DNA of 64,000 nucleotides. Origin: Synechocystis sp. LKSZ1. Lineage in GTDB: Bacteria > Cyanobacteriota > Cyanobacteriia > Cyanobacteriales > Microcystaceae. The position numbers were made by a program, and so were the translations under genes. The number at the start of each line of letters is the position of its first letter. Positions within the stretch are counted from its first letter, which is position 1. The notes under the pieces are model-generated. The model searched no databases and was not told the origin of the DNA. It saw only the letters and a list, made by a program, of their open reading frames with translations. The DNA is taken from contig NZ_AP031572.1 in the NCBI RefSeq assembly GCF_040436315.1, forward strand, positions 930,001 to 994,000, read 5' to 3'. Of this stretch, positions 25,692 through 35,368 are shown piece after piece.

Positions 25692-27704
25692 ATGTCTACC
25701 TTTATTGAAATTGACCACGTTGACCGCATTTTTCCTCTGGCCAACGGTGACCGTTACATTGCCCTTAAAAATATTGAATTAAAAGTCCAAGCCGGGGAAT
25801 TTGTTTCCCTAATCGGCCATTCCGGTTGTGGTAAATCCACCTTGCTAAATATGGTATCCGGCCTGGATAAACCTACCTTTGGCGGTGTCATTCTCGAGGG
25901 ACGGGAAGTCACAGGGCCAGGGCCCGACCGCATGGTTGTCTTTCAAAACTACTCCCTCCTGCCCTGGTTGACGGTACGCAATAACATTGGCCTGGCGGTT
26001 CACCGCGTCCTGAGGGATTTACCCAAGGCAGAACGGGAAAAAATTATTGATGACCATATTAAACTGGTGGGCCTAGAACGGGCGGCCCATAAACGGCCGG
26101 GGGAACTGTCGGGAGGGATGAAACAACGGGTAGCCATTGCGCGGGCCCTGGCCATTCGCCCCAAGGTGCTCTTGCTCGATGAACCCTTCGGAGCCTTGGA
26201 CGCCCTCACTCGGGGCAATCTCCAGGAAAAGCTGATGGAAATTGTCGAAGAGAGCCAGGTGACTTGCATTATGGTGACCCATGATGTGGATGAGGCCCTG
26301 TTGTTATCTGACCGGGTGGTGATGCTCACCACGGGCCCTGAGGCCCACATTGGCCAGATTTTAGAAGTCCCCATTCCCCGGCCCCGCCATCGTTTAGAGG
26401 TGGTCAACCATCCCAGCTACTACGCTCTACGCAGTGAGATGGTCTATTTCCTTAACCAGCAGAAACGGGTGAAAAAAGTCGGCTCCATTCAGGCCCCCAT
26501 GGTCATGGCGGGCAATGGTCTCGAAAAGATCAATCTCAATCTGGGCTTTATTCCTCTCACCGACTGTGCTCCCCTGGTGATCGCCCAGGAAAAGGGTTTC
26601 TTTGCCGAACAGGGCCTGACCAATGTCAATCTGGTGCGGGAACCCAGTTGGCAATCCATCACCGAAGGTATTACTGATGGTCGCTTAGATGCCGCGCAAA
26701 TGGTGGCGGGGATGCCCCTGGCCCTCACCTTGGGCCTCGGTGGCCGGGCCTCCTTGCCGATTATTAATGCCTTAGTGCTCAGCCGCAATGGTAACGCTAT
26801 TACCCTCAGCCAAAGCTTTGCCAAAGCTGGCGTCAAGACCCTAGAGGATTTCAAACAATACCTCAGCCAAACCCCCGACAAGATCCATTCCCTGGGCATG
26901 GTTCACCCGGCCTCGATGCAAAATTTACTCCTGCGCTACTGGCTAGCCTCTGGGGGAATTGATCCGGATCAGGACGTTAATCTGGTTCGCATTCCGCCGG
27001 CCCAGATGGTGGCGAACCTGAAGGCCGGCAATATTGACGGTTACTGCGTCGGCGAACCCTGGAATTCGCGGGCCGTGCGCGAGGGCCTCGGCTACGTCAT
27101 TGCCACGGATCTGAATATCTGGGATGGTCACCCCGAAAAAGTCTTAGGCGTTCGGGAAGACTGGGCCAATCAATACCCCAAAACCCATTTAGCCCTGGTT
27201 AAGGCCCTGCTCCAGGCCGGTGAATATTGTGATGACCGCCGTAATCGGGAAGAAGTGATGGGCTATCTCTGCCAACCCCAGTACGTGGGTTCCTTGGTGG
27301 ACTACACTCGGCCCGGTTTTCTCGATCCCTACTGCTTCGGCAACGGTCGAGAACCGGAAATGCTCCTGCGCTACAACCAATTTTATGTCGATAAAGCCAA
27401 CTACCCTGCTCGCAGTGAGGCCCTGTGGATTTTGACGCAATTGGCTCGCTGGGGCTATACGCCCTTCCCCAAAAACTGGTTGGAAATTATCGAACGAGTC
27501 CGTCGCCCCGACCTCTTTGGTGAGGCCTGTCGTCAACTGGGCTGGCCTGGTCTAGAAGCGGATCGTCGGCCCTTGACCCTCTTTGATGGCATGGTCTTCA
27601 ACCCTGATGATCCCCTCGGCTATATCCGCCGCTTTAGCCTGCACCGAGACCTCCAGGTGGCAGAAATTGCTCTGGAGCCGGCACCTTCGCCCATCACGCC
27701 ATGA
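25692..27704 (+). CDS. nrtC: nitrate ABC transporter ATPase with regulatory NrtA-like domain, NrtC
   Basis: A 670-residue two-domain protein, started at ATG 25692 rather than at the upstream TTG. Residues 1 to about 255 are an ABC ATPase with GHSGCGKST, LSGGMKQR and LLLDEPFGALDA. From about residue 280 to the end it resembles NrtA (LGFIPLTDCAPLVIAQEKGFF, MVANLKAGNIDGYCVGEPWN). In known NrtC proteins this C-terminal domain confers inhibition of transport by ammonium. It pairs with NrtD to energise NrtB. The window thus carries three NrtA-like modules in a row. Confidence 0.95.
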   Translation: MSTFIEIDHVDRIFPLANGDRYIALKNIELKVQAGEFVSLIGHSGCGKSTLLNMVSGLDKPTFGGVILEGREVTGPGPDRMVVFQNYSLLPWLTVRNNIGLAVHRVLRDLPKAEREKIIDDHIKLVGLERAAHKRPGELSGGMKQRVAIARALAIRPKVLLLDEPFGALDALTRGNLQEKLMEIVEESQVTCIMVTHDVDEALLLSDRVVMLTTGPEAHIGQILEVPIPRPRHRLEVVNHPSYYALRSEMVYFLNQQKRVKKVGSIQAPMVMAGNGLEKINLNLGFIPLTDCAPLVIAQEKGFFAEQGLTNVNLVREPSWQSITEGITDGRLDAAQMVAGMPLALTLGLGGRASLPIINALVLSRNGNAITLSQSFAKAGVKTLEDFKQYLSQTPDKIHSLGMVHPASMQNLLLRYWLASGGIDPDQDVNLVRIPPAQMVANLKAGNIDGYCVGEPWNSRAVREGLGYVIATDLNIWDGHPEKVLGVREDWANQYPKTHLALVKALLQAGEYCDDRRNREEVMGYLCQPQYVGSLVDYTRPGFLDPYCFGNGREPEMLLRYNQFYVDKANYPARSEALWILTQLARWGYTPFPKNWLEIIERVRRPDLFGEACRQLGWPGLEADRRPLTLFDGMVFNPDDPLGYIRRFSLHRDLQVAEIALEPAPSPITP

Positions 27705-27734
27705 TCTTAAACCCATTTCTGACCCCTCTTCGCT

Positions 27735-28733
27735 ATGTTTATGATGACCTCCCCTGACTCCAGCACGTTGCCAACAACCACAGATTTTCTGACCATTGAA
27801 AACCTCAGCAAGGTTTACCCGACCGCTCGGGGCCCCTACTGTGTCCTGGAAGATGTCAATCTGACGGTGCAGGAGGGAGAATTTATCTGCGTCATTGGTC
27901 ATTCGGGCTGTGGTAAGTCCACGCTCTTAAATATGGTGTCGGGGTTTAATTCCCCCACAGAGGGGGCTGTCTTACTCCACGGCAAGCCCATTACTGGCCC
28001 TGGCCCTGACCGGATGATGGTCTTCCAAAACTATTGCCTCCTGCCCTGGAAAAGCGCCTACGACAACGTTTACCTTGGCCTTCATTCCGTCTATCCCGAA
28101 AAATCCAAAACGGAAAAGGACCAGATGGCTTGGCACTACCTGGAAATGGTGGGTCTGACGGAAGCGGCCCGCAAAAAACCGAACCAGTTGTCTGGTGGGA
28201 TGAAACAGCGGGTGGCCATTGCCCGGGCCCTGGCCATTTCTCCCGAGATTTTAATCCTGGATGAACCCTTTGGCGCCCTCGATGCCATTACGAAGGAAGA
28301 ACTCCAGGAGGAACTGCTCCAGATCTGGCGCAACAACAAGCTGACCGTATTGATGATCACCCACGACATCGATGAGGCCCTGTTTTTGGCGGATCGCTTG
28401 GTGATGATGACCAATGGCCCCAAGGCCAAGGTGGGCGAAATTTTGGACATTCCCTTCGAGCGGCCGCGGAATCGGGCCCAGATCGCTGACGATCCCCGTT
28501 ACTATGAACTCCGCAACGAGGCCCTGGATTTTCTCTTCCATCGCTTTGCCCACGATGAAGATGAAACAGATGAAACCGACGTGCCCCGGGCCGCCCTCCT
28601 GCCTAAGATTGCTGGAGCCATCAGTTGTCTGGCAGCCTTGACCCTAGTTGGGATTGGCTTTTTCCAAACTTTTGCCCCTAAGGGAAATTCCAGTGCGACT
28701 CCTACGGCCGTAGAGGCCCCTGCTCAGCCCTAG
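27735..28733 (+). CDS. nrtD: nitrate ABC transporter ATPase NrtD
   Basis: A 332-residue ABC ATPase with GHSGCGKST, LSGGMKQR and LILDEPFGALDA. ATG 27735 or 27744 could be the start. The ATPase domain ends near residue 275. An acidic stretch (HDEDETDETD) follows, then a hydrophobic helix at about residues 287-310 and a short Ser/Thr/Pro tail. A membrane helix after an ABC domain is not part of the standard fold, and some cyanobacterial NrtD proteins lack it. Only 30 bp separate it from nrtC. A single-helix anchor could fix this subunit to the membrane. Confidence 0.94.
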   Translation: MFMMTSPDSSTLPTTTDFLTIENLSKVYPTARGPYCVLEDVNLTVQEGEFICVIGHSGCGKSTLLNMVSGFNSPTEGAVLLHGKPITGPGPDRMMVFQNYCLLPWKSAYDNVYLGLHSVYPEKSKTEKDQMAWHYLEMVGLTEAARKKPNQLSGGMKQRVAIARALAISPEILILDEPFGALDAITKEELQEELLQIWRNNKLTVLMITHDIDEALFLADRLVMMTNGPKAKVGEILDIPFERPRNRAQIADDPRYYELRNEALDFLFHRFAHDEDETDETDVPRAALLPKIAGAISCLAALTLVGIGFFQTFAPKGNSSATPTAVEAPAQP

Positions 28734-28821
28734 CTAAATTTCCTTAAAATACTACTGGGGTTTCTGTCCTAACAGTTAGAATAAAGCCCTAGTATTATTT
28801 CCCCACCCGGTTGAGGCGTCC

Positions 28822-29883
28822 ATGGCGACCATCGAAAACACGTCGGAACGAGAAAAGGCCCTGAGTGCGGTCTTGAGTCAAATTGAGCGTAATTTTGGCA
28901 AAGGCGCCATCATGCGTTTGGGAGATGCGGCCCAAATGCGGGTAGAAACCCTATCCACCGGCGCTTTGACCCTAGACCTAGCCCTCGGTGGGGGCCTGCC
29001 CAAGGGCCGGATCATTGAAATCTATGGCCCAGAAAGTTCCGGTAAAACCACCCTGGCTCTCCATGCTATTGCGGCTACTCAAAAGGCCGGCGGGGTCGCG
29101 GCCTTCGTTGATGCGGAACATGCCCTCGACCCGACCTACTCAGCGGCCCTGGGGGTGGATATCAATAATCTGTTGGTTGCTCAGCCCGATACAGGGGAAT
29201 CGGCCCTGGAAATCGTCGATCAATTGGTGCGTTCTACCGCAGTCGATATCGTGGTGGTGGACTCCGTAGCAGCTCTGGTACCTCGCGCTGAAATTGAAGG
29301 GGAAATGGGAGATACCCAAGTCGGCCTCCAGGCCCGCTTGATGAGTAAGGCCCTGCGCAAAATTGCCGGTAACATCGGCCGCTCTGGTTGTGTGGTTATC
29401 TTCTTAAACCAACTGCGGCAAAAAATTGGGGTCAGCTACGGTAGCCCTGAGGTGACGACCGGAGGAACGGCCCTCAAATTCTACGCTTCCGTACGCCTTG
29501 ATATTCGTCGTACCCAAACCCTGAAAAAAGGCAGTGAAGGGGAGTACGGTATCCGGGCCAAGGTAAAAGTGGCCAAAAACAAAGTGGCCCCGCCCTTTCG
29601 CATTGCGGAATTTGATATTATTTTTGGCTCCGGTATTTCCCAAATGGGGTGTACCATTGACCTAGCAGAAAAAACGGAGGTGATTACCCGTAAAGGGGCC
29701 TGGTACAGCTACAATGGCGAAAACATTGCCCAAGGCCGGGATAATGCCATCAAATACCTAGAAGACAATCCCGAAATTGCCCAACAGGTGGAGCAACAGG
29801 TGCGAGAAAAATTGGCCCTGGGTTCCTTAATTCTGCCGATTGAATCTGGCGACAGCGAAGACGGCAACCAGTTTGAAGACTAG
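28822..29883 (+). CDS. recA: recombinase RecA
   Basis: A 353-residue strand-exchange protein. Walker A is GPESSGKTT (about residues 70-78), Walker B is [10 protein letters not shown] (about 143-152), loop L1 [11 protein letters not shown] and loop L2 near [18 protein letters not shown]. Upstream a TAGAAT (28777-28782) could be a -10 box, but I do not see a convincing cyanobacterial LexA box. Two hairpins directly after the stop probably terminate it. Confidence 0.98.
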   Translation: MATIENTSEREKALSAVLSQIERNFGKGAIMRLGDAAQMRVETLSTGALTLDLALGGGLPKGRIIEIYGPESSGKTTLALHAIAATQKAGGVAAFVDAEHALDPTYSAALGVDINNLLVAQPDTGESALEIVDQLVRSTAVDIVVVDSVAALVPRAEIEGEMGDTQVGLQARLMSKALRKIAGNIGRSGCVVIFLNQLRQKIGVSYGSPEVTTGGTALKFYASVRLDIRRTQTLKKGSEGEYGIRAKVKVAKNKVAPPFRIAEFDIIFGSGISQMGCTIDLAEKTEVITRKGAWYSYNGENIAQGRDNAIKYLEDNPEIAQQVEQQVREKLALGSLILPIESGDSEDGNQFED

Positions 29884-29893
29884 ACAGAAAAAT

Positions 29894-29958
29894 GGGGCCG
29901 TTAGAAATTTCTGGCCCCCAACTCATCTTTGATTCAAATCCCCCAAAACGGGGGATTT
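29894..29958. terminator. two hairpins between convergent recA and ssb
   Basis: GGGGCC/GGCCCC (29894-29899 with 29913-29918), then a perfect 9-bp stem AAATCCCCC/GGGGGATTT (29936-29944 with 29950-29958) with a 5-base loop. AT pairs at the stem base make the second usable in both directions. Confidence 0.65.
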
Positions 29959-29986
29959 GTGGGTATAAGTGTTGCCAGTAACCGTC

Positions 29987-30391
29987 CTAGAAGGGGATTT
30001 CATCCAAGTTTTCTGGCGCAATGGGTTCGTTGCCATGGGTTGGTTCGCTGATCGGGGCAGAGACGCTGGTGGCCAAAGTTGAAGCCACACCATCCAACTT
30101 CACCACGCGGGACGCTACCAATTCTGCTCGTTTTTCCTTAAAGCCTTCCGGTCGTTCTACCATCTGCATACTCAGACGGCCTTCGATGAGGAGTTGATCG
30201 CCTTCCTGGTAACGTTCCTGCATTTCTGTGGCCAGATTACCCCAGCCCACCACCTTGAGAGAAGAAGTTGGGTCATCGTCACGGTTACCGGGAAACTCGA
30301 CCAAGAGCGTCGTGACAGGGGTTTGATTATCTTGAGTGTAGCGCAGTTCAGGGTTGCGAATTACTGTGGCCATTAATACACAACTATTCAT
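29987..30391 (-). CDS. ssb: single-stranded DNA-binding protein
   Basis: Started at the ATG ending at 30391 (MNSCVLMATVIRNPELRYTQ), giving 134 residues; an ATG six codons further in is an alternative. One OB-fold: GNRDDDPTSSLKVVGWGNLA and YQEGDQLLIEGRLSMQ. The short tail ends ENLDEIPF, the acidic DxxPF motif through which SSB recruits repair and replication proteins. Convergent with recA. Confidence 0.92.
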   Translation of the reverse strand: MNSCVLMATVIRNPELRYTQDNQTPVTTLLVEFPGNRDDDPTSSLKVVGWGNLATEMQERYQEGDQLLIEGRLSMQMVERPEGFKEKRAELVASRVVKLDGVASTLATSVSAPISEPTHGNEPIAPENLDEIPF

Positions 30392-30435
30392 AATAAGCAG
30401 ATCAACCAAGATTATTTAGAAATTTCACCTCAATC

Positions 30436-32964
30436 TTAGAAGATGTTGGGAGTTTCGCCCTGGGTTTGGCTAATAAACTTTTGCACCTGGGCCCGATAGC
30501 TGGCTAATTGGTAATCGGCCCAGTCCGAGTCTTCACTATTGACATAAATATGCACAGAGGGTTCTCCAGCATCCGGCAAAATCAATACCCAGTTATCACT
30601 GTGAGGATAGAGCACCTTAACTCCGTCAATCAGTTCTAGATGGTGGTTACGATGAATTTCCACCAAGTAACGCATCAAGGCCCCCTTAATTTTCCAAGAA
30701 CAGCGCACGGTACAGTACTTATTGTAAACCCGCGGTAGTTCAGAACGTACTTGCACCAGGGAACGTCCCTGCAAGGTTAACATTTCCACCACCTTGGCAA
30801 TACTAAACATGGCATCAAAGCCCGGATGGAGACGGGGAAAAATAAAGCCCATTTCGCCCCCTCCCCCTAAAACCACGTGAGGATTAGCCTGGGATGCCGC
30901 CATCAGGGCCGTGGGATTCGCTTTTGTCCGTATCACCTGGCCCCGATGGCGACGGGCCAGCATTTCCACTGCACTAGAGGCCTGGACGGGGACAACAATC
31001 GTGCCTTCAGGATAGGCTGTTAGCACCATGTGTACCATTAAGGCGGTTAGAAGTTCCCCCCGAATTGGTAGGCCCGATTCATCCACCAGGATTAACTGCT
31101 CCCCGTTGGCAGATACCTGAACGCCTAAATTGGCCTTGAGGGCCGCCACCACTTGCCCCAGTTGGTGCAGGAGGGTTTCCCGTTCTTCGTTGGAGACGGC
31201 GGTTTGACGCAGACTGGCATTTAGTACTACTGCATCACAACTAAATTTACTCAGCAGGAGGGGCAAAATGGCCCCGGAAACCCCATAGGCATAGTCAATG
31301 ACAATCTTGGTGCTGCCACTGCTGAAGGCCTCTACATCTAGGAGGGTTTCAAAACTATGGCGATAGGTTTCTAGCACCTGGGCCGGATAGGACATTTCAC
31401 CAATTTCTGGGATACTGACCCGGCGTAGGTCTTCTTTAAAATAAGCCCCTTCGATCTTTTTCTCCGTACTTTTGGAGACGTTGATGCCCTGGCTATCCAG
31501 AAACTCGATTAACAGATACTCGGGCCGGTCGGGATGGATACGGACATGAATTCCCCCCACTACCTTGAGGCGGGGGATCATGGTGCGAGCAATGGGAATA
31601 GCGGTGGCCTCTAGGTTTTGGATATTAATCCCCACGGACATTAGGCCAGCAATCAGGGAACGGGTAACCATCCGGGAAACATTGCGCTGGTCTCGCGACA
31701 CCACAATTTCGGCCCCTGGCCGGAGGGAGGAACCGTAGGCCGCGCCGAGCTTGACGGCAAATTCTGGGGTGATGTCGATGTTGACAATTCCTGATACGCC
31801 CCGTTGACCAAAGAGGTTGCGGTGGGCTGTATTGCCCCAGATCAGATTGAGGTTAACAATGGCCCCCGGTTCAACCCGCTTACTGGGCCAGATTTTGACA
31901 TTGGCATTGACGTGGGCTTCCTCGCCAATAATACACAGCGGCCCTATCACGGCTCCTTCTAAGACCTGGGTGCGCCGCTCTAGACGACAGCCCCGACTGA
32001 CCACACAGGCCGCTAGCGTCGCGTCGTCCCCGATCATCACCCCATTGCCGACAATAGCCCGTTTGATGTCGGCCCCGACGCCAACGGTGACGTTATCCCC
32101 CAGCACGGTTCCTCCTTCGATTACCGTTCCTGGGCCAATGCGGCAGTTATCCCCGATCAGTAAGGGAGGAGACAGTCGAGCGGTTGGGTCAATAATCGTA
32201 TCTTCTCCGACCCAAATCCCTGGCTCCTGTTCAGCATAGCTAAAGTCCAGATCGACCTTGCCAGCCAGGGCATCGTACTGGGCTTCCCGGTAGGCATCCA
32301 AATGGCCCACATCACACCAGTAGCCATCGGCTATGTAGCCGTAGATAGGTTCTTGTTTTTCGAGCAGGAGAGGAAAGAGGTCTTGGGAAAAGTCACTTTC
32401 TTCGTTGGGGGGAAGATAGTCTAACAGTTCCGGTTCCAGGATATAAATGCCCGTGTTGATAGTGTCGGAGAAGACCTCACCCGTGGAAGGTTTTTCCAGA
32501 AAACGGCAAATGCGCTGGCCCTCATCCACAATCACCACCCCAAATTCCATGGGATTGGGTACCCGAGTTAAAACCAGGGTGGCCTTGGATTGCTTCTGAC
32601 GATGGAAGGCCAGGGCCGCCGTCAGGTCAAAATCGGTAATGCTGTCACCGCTAACAACAAAAAAGGTCTCGTCTAACAATTCTTCGATGTTTTTAACACA
32701 GCCCGCCGTCCCTAGGGGTTGATCATCCTCGACAGCATAATTCATTTGAATACCAAAATCACTGCCATCCAGAAAGTAGTCCCGCAGGGCGTCGGGGAGG
32801 TAATGCAGGGTTGCAATAATTTCGGTAATGTTGTGGCGCTTCAGCAGATTGATAATATGGGCCGCAATCGGACGATTGAGTACGGGCACCATGGGCTTAG
32901 GCAGGTCGCAGGTCAACGGACGCAAACGGGTTCCAGCCCCCCCAGCCATCAACACTGCGCGCAT
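30436..32964 (-). CDS. sugar-1-phosphate nucleotidyltransferase / phosphomannomutase-like fusion
   Basis: An 842-residue protein conserved in cyanobacteria and usually named mannose-1-phosphate guanylyltransferase. Residues 1 to about 235 are a nucleotidyltransferase (MAGGAGTRLRPLT at 7-19, KPMVPV). About 245-375 form a left-handed beta-helix of hexapeptide repeats (IGDNCRIGPGTVIEGGTVLG). From about 380 to the end the domains resemble phosphomannomutase. The catalytic TASHNP serine loop is absent: the matching position reads GGIHVRIHPDRPEY. The mutase half is therefore probably not catalytic in the usual way. Likely role: GDP-mannose or related sugar nucleotides for envelope polysaccharide. 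Confidence 0.88.
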   Translation of the reverse strand: MRAVLMAGGAGTRLRPLTCDLPKPMVPVLNRPIAAHIINLLKRHNITEIIATLHYLPDALRDYFLDGSDFGIQMNYAVEDDQPLGTAGCVKNIEELLDETFFVVSGDSITDFDLTAALAFHRQKQSKATLVLTRVPNPMEFGVVIVDEGQRICRFLEKPSTGEVFSDTINTGIYILEPELLDYLPPNEESDFSQDLFPLLLEKQEPIYGYIADGYWCDVGHLDAYREAQYDALAGKVDLDFSYAEQEPGIWVGEDTIIDPTARLSPPLLIGDNCRIGPGTVIEGGTVLGDNVTVGVGADIKRAIVGNGVMIGDDATLAACVVSRGCRLERRTQVLEGAVIGPLCIIGEEAHVNANVKIWPSKRVEPGAIVNLNLIWGNTAHRNLFGQRGVSGIVNIDITPEFAVKLGAAYGSSLRPGAEIVVSRDQRNVSRMVTRSLIAGLMSVGINIQNLEATAIPIARTMIPRLKVVGGIHVRIHPDRPEYLLIEFLDSQGINVSKSTEKKIEGAYFKEDLRRVSIPEIGEMSYPAQVLETYRHSFETLLDVEAFSSGSTKIVIDYAYGVSGAILPLLLSKFSCDAVVLNASLRQTAVSNEERETLLHQLGQVVAALKANLGVQVSANGEQLILVDESGLPIRGELLTALMVHMVLTAYPEGTIVVPVQASSAVEMLARRHRGQVIRTKANPTALMAASQANPHVVLGGGGEMGFIFPRLHPGFDAMFSIAKVVEMLTLQGRSLVQVRSELPRVYNKYCTVRCSWKIKGALMRYLVEIHRNHHLELIDGVKVLYPHSDNWVLILPDAGEPSVHIYVNSEDSDWADYQLASYRAQVQKFISQTQGETPNIF

Positions 32965-33026
32965 AGTGACTCCTTCAATCTCTGCATGATCCCTTTCATC
33001 TTAGTCAAAGTTTCTAGCTCAAGTGG

Positions 33027-34286
33027 CTAATTTGTCGGCGCAGAGGGGGCCTGGAGGGTGGTTTTACTGGCCAGACGGGTTCTTTTCTGATCAGCGTCAG
33101 AAAGGGTTTCCCCAGCCTGGAGGCGGGTGGCACTACTTTGCAGTACGGTAGCACCGCTCTGATCCCCCAGTTGCAGGGCCGTTTTAGCCGCGGTTTGGAG
33201 CATGGTGGCGGCCCCGGCCCGGTCGCCTTGTTTGAGCTTGGTTTCCGCGATCTGAGTCTGGCGATACTTGGCCAGGGTCAACACGGCCCTCTGGACTTGA
33301 GGGTTAGCCTGGGGTTGGTATTGGGCCTGCACGGTTAGAGTCAAGGGAATCTGGGGCGAGAGGAGGCCCGTTTGGCCCAGGGCCGGGTCATCGTAGCGAA
33401 TTTGGGCCTGGCCAATAATTTGTTCCCCGGCGGGTAAAGATCCTAAGTACAAGTTAATTAACAATACCTTGGCCGGTTCCGTCATGATGTCCCCTAGTCG
33501 GATTGCTAGGCGATTACCTTCTGTTTGAAAAGCGAGGTCTACGGTTTCCGGTTCTACCTGGGCAATGGGTTTCAGTTCCGCCAGACGCACCTGGGGCATT
33601 AACTCCAGGAGGAGGTGGGCATTGGTTAGACCCACGGTCTGTACCCGCTGGAAGAGTTGGCGAAAGCTATCAACGGCCTGGCTGGGGGTTTCAATGTAAG
33701 TCAAACTACCGTTAGCAGCATCGGCAATGGCCTCTAGGACATCTTGATTCCAATGGGCCCCAAAGCCCAGGCTATGCACAGTGATGTTATACTCCGAGGC
33801 TACTTGGGCCAATTTGAGGCACCGTTCGTTATCCCCATGTTCATTTTCGCCGTCGGTGAGCAAAAACAGTTGGGAAACTCGGTCTTGTTTGCCCACCGCT
33901 GTTTCCTTGATGCCCAGTTTTAAGCCTTCATCGATGGCAGTTCCCCCAGCGGCCTGGAGGGTCTGAATAGCCTGGGCAATGCGGCGGCCATCCCGGACAG
34001 ATTGGTTGGGGACTAACACCTTGGCTTCGTGGTCAAAGGCAATAATACTGAGGCAGTCCTGGCCCTGGAGCAGATCGAGCAAGCCCAGGGCCGCATCCTT
34101 AACGGTCGCTAGAGGCGTGCCTCCCATGGAACCACTGTGGTCGAGGACTAGACACAAATTGACGGGCAGATGGGAATCGCGGGCCTCGGGGATAGCGCTG
34201 ACAGCCAAGTAAAGTTGGCGCTGATTGGCGTCCTGCTGGGCGGGCAGATGGACATCACTAAATTGGGGCGTGAGTTGGATTTTCAT
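33027..34286 (-). CDS. von Willebrand factor A domain protein
   Basis: A 419-residue protein. The VWA domain spans about residues 40-215, with an intact metal-ion-dependent adhesion site: DHSGSMGG (DxSxS, near residue 49), the threonine in GGTAIDEG and the aspartate in LLTDGENEHGD. The C-terminal part is beta-rich, then a helical Gln/Ala/Thr-rich end. No signal peptide, so cytoplasmic or peripheral. It overlaps the upstream permease gene by 4 bp. Function unknown. Confidence 0.88.
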   Translation of the reverse strand: MKIQLTPQFSDVHLPAQQDANQRQLYLAVSAIPEARDSHLPVNLCLVLDHSGSMGGTPLATVKDAALGLLDLLQGQDCLSIIAFDHEAKVLVPNQSVRDGRRIAQAIQTLQAAGGTAIDEGLKLGIKETAVGKQDRVSQLFLLTDGENEHGDNERCLKLAQVASEYNITVHSLGFGAHWNQDVLEAIADAANGSLTYIETPSQAVDSFRQLFQRVQTVGLTNAHLLLELMPQVRLAELKPIAQVEPETVDLAFQTEGNRLAIRLGDIMTEPAKVLLINLYLGSLPAGEQIIGQAQIRYDDPALGQTGLLSPQIPLTLTVQAQYQPQANPQVQRAVLTLAKYRQTQIAETKLKQGDRAGAATMLQTAAKTALQLGDQSGATVLQSSATRLQAGETLSDADQKRTRLASKTTLQAPSAPTN

Positions 34287-35263
34287 AGGGATAGATTAAC
34301 GACTAGGGCAAAGATAAACGTTAACTGCATCACCAGGAGGCCGAGGTAGAGGAGGGGACGCCAATGGAAGGCAATCAGGCCTAGGCCAAGGGTTTGTAAA
34401 TTTAGGATAGATCCTAGGATCAGAAAAGCGAGCAGGGCCCCGCTCCAAAACTGCTCAAGCAAGGGCCCCACAAAGGCAGCATTAAAGATTGACCCGAAGG
34501 GAAAGCAAACGGCCCAGACCATCATCACCAGGATCTGACGCACGGGGGTGGCGGCCCACTCGATCCACTCAGCCTGGGGCAGAATACTTTGAATGACGGC
34601 GGCAAGGGCCGTCATTACGACCAAAACCCCGCCCCATTCCCGAAGTTCTTGGCTGGTGTTATCCAGAAACAAGCGCCATTTTAGTGACCAATCCCAGCGG
34701 TGGACAGGGTCAAAGCTGGATTCATAGACCAAATTACCGCTCCGTTGCAGGGGATCGGTCACACTATCTTGGGCCACCAAAGAACCCGCGTATAACAAGG
34801 GCACTTTTCCCAAGGGAGTTGCCTCCGCTGTTGCGGGCGTTGGCTCTCGATAGCTACTAAAAACCAGCGCGATCACCAGGGCCAGGAACCAGGTCAGGAT
34901 TAATCGGAGAAAAATTAGACGGGGTTGACTGGCCAAGGGGCCAAACATTAGATAGATCGTCACCAGATTAATGGTGGGGGCCGCCAGACCAAAGCTAATC
35001 ACCAAGGGCAGAGGGGCTCCCTGAATGAGGAAACGACGCACGATCGGTAAACAGCCCAATTGGCCCACGGGCAACAGCAGGCCCAGACCACTCCCCACTA
35101 GGCTCCCCAGTAAACGATTGCGGGGGAAACGAGCCACCCAGCGATGCTCGTCGGTAAAGGCCATCAGGGCACTGGAAATGAGAACCCCCAACAGGAGGAA
35201 GGGCCAGGCCAAACTTAAATAACTTAAAAAGAGTGTTATCGGGGTGGGAAGTGCGGAAATCAT
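34283..35263 (-). CDS. permease of the ArsP/YraQ (DUF318) family
   Basis: A 326-residue membrane protein with about eight helices. The family loop appears as GQLGCLPIVRRFLIQGAPLPL in the first half and a related VCFPFGSIFNAAFVGPLLEQ in the second, with an internal-repeat layout typical of the family. The classical Cys pair (CSCG) of ArsP is reduced to one cysteine here. Substrate unknown. The downstream VWA gene overlaps by 4 bp. A Yfr2-like RNA lies upstream on the same strand and could be a separate transcript or part of its leader. Confidence 0.82.
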   Translation of the reverse strand: MISALPTPITLFLSYLSLAWPFLLLGVLISSALMAFTDEHRWVARFPRNRLLGSLVGSGLGLLLPVGQLGCLPIVRRFLIQGAPLPLVISFGLAAPTINLVTIYLMFGPLASQPRLIFLRLILTWFLALVIALVFSSYREPTPATAEATPLGKVPLLYAGSLVAQDSVTDPLQRSGNLVYESSFDPVHRWDWSLKWRLFLDNTSQELREWGGVLVVMTALAAVIQSILPQAEWIEWAATPVRQILVMMVWAVCFPFGSIFNAAFVGPLLEQFWSGALLAFLILGSILNLQTLGLGLIAFHWRPLLYLGLLVMQLTFIFALVVNLSL

Positions 35264-35368
35264 AGGATTGCTATTAGGGAAACTGGCCCCCCGCAGGATT
35301 GTGGCTGTTTCTAACGTCGGGAGGGAGGGAGTGTTTTCCTGACCACACTACACCGAATTGACCCACAA

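Noticed and set aside
28741-28821. LexA (SOS) box upstream of recA
   Set aside because: No pair of GTAC/GTTC-type half-sites could be placed with confidence.
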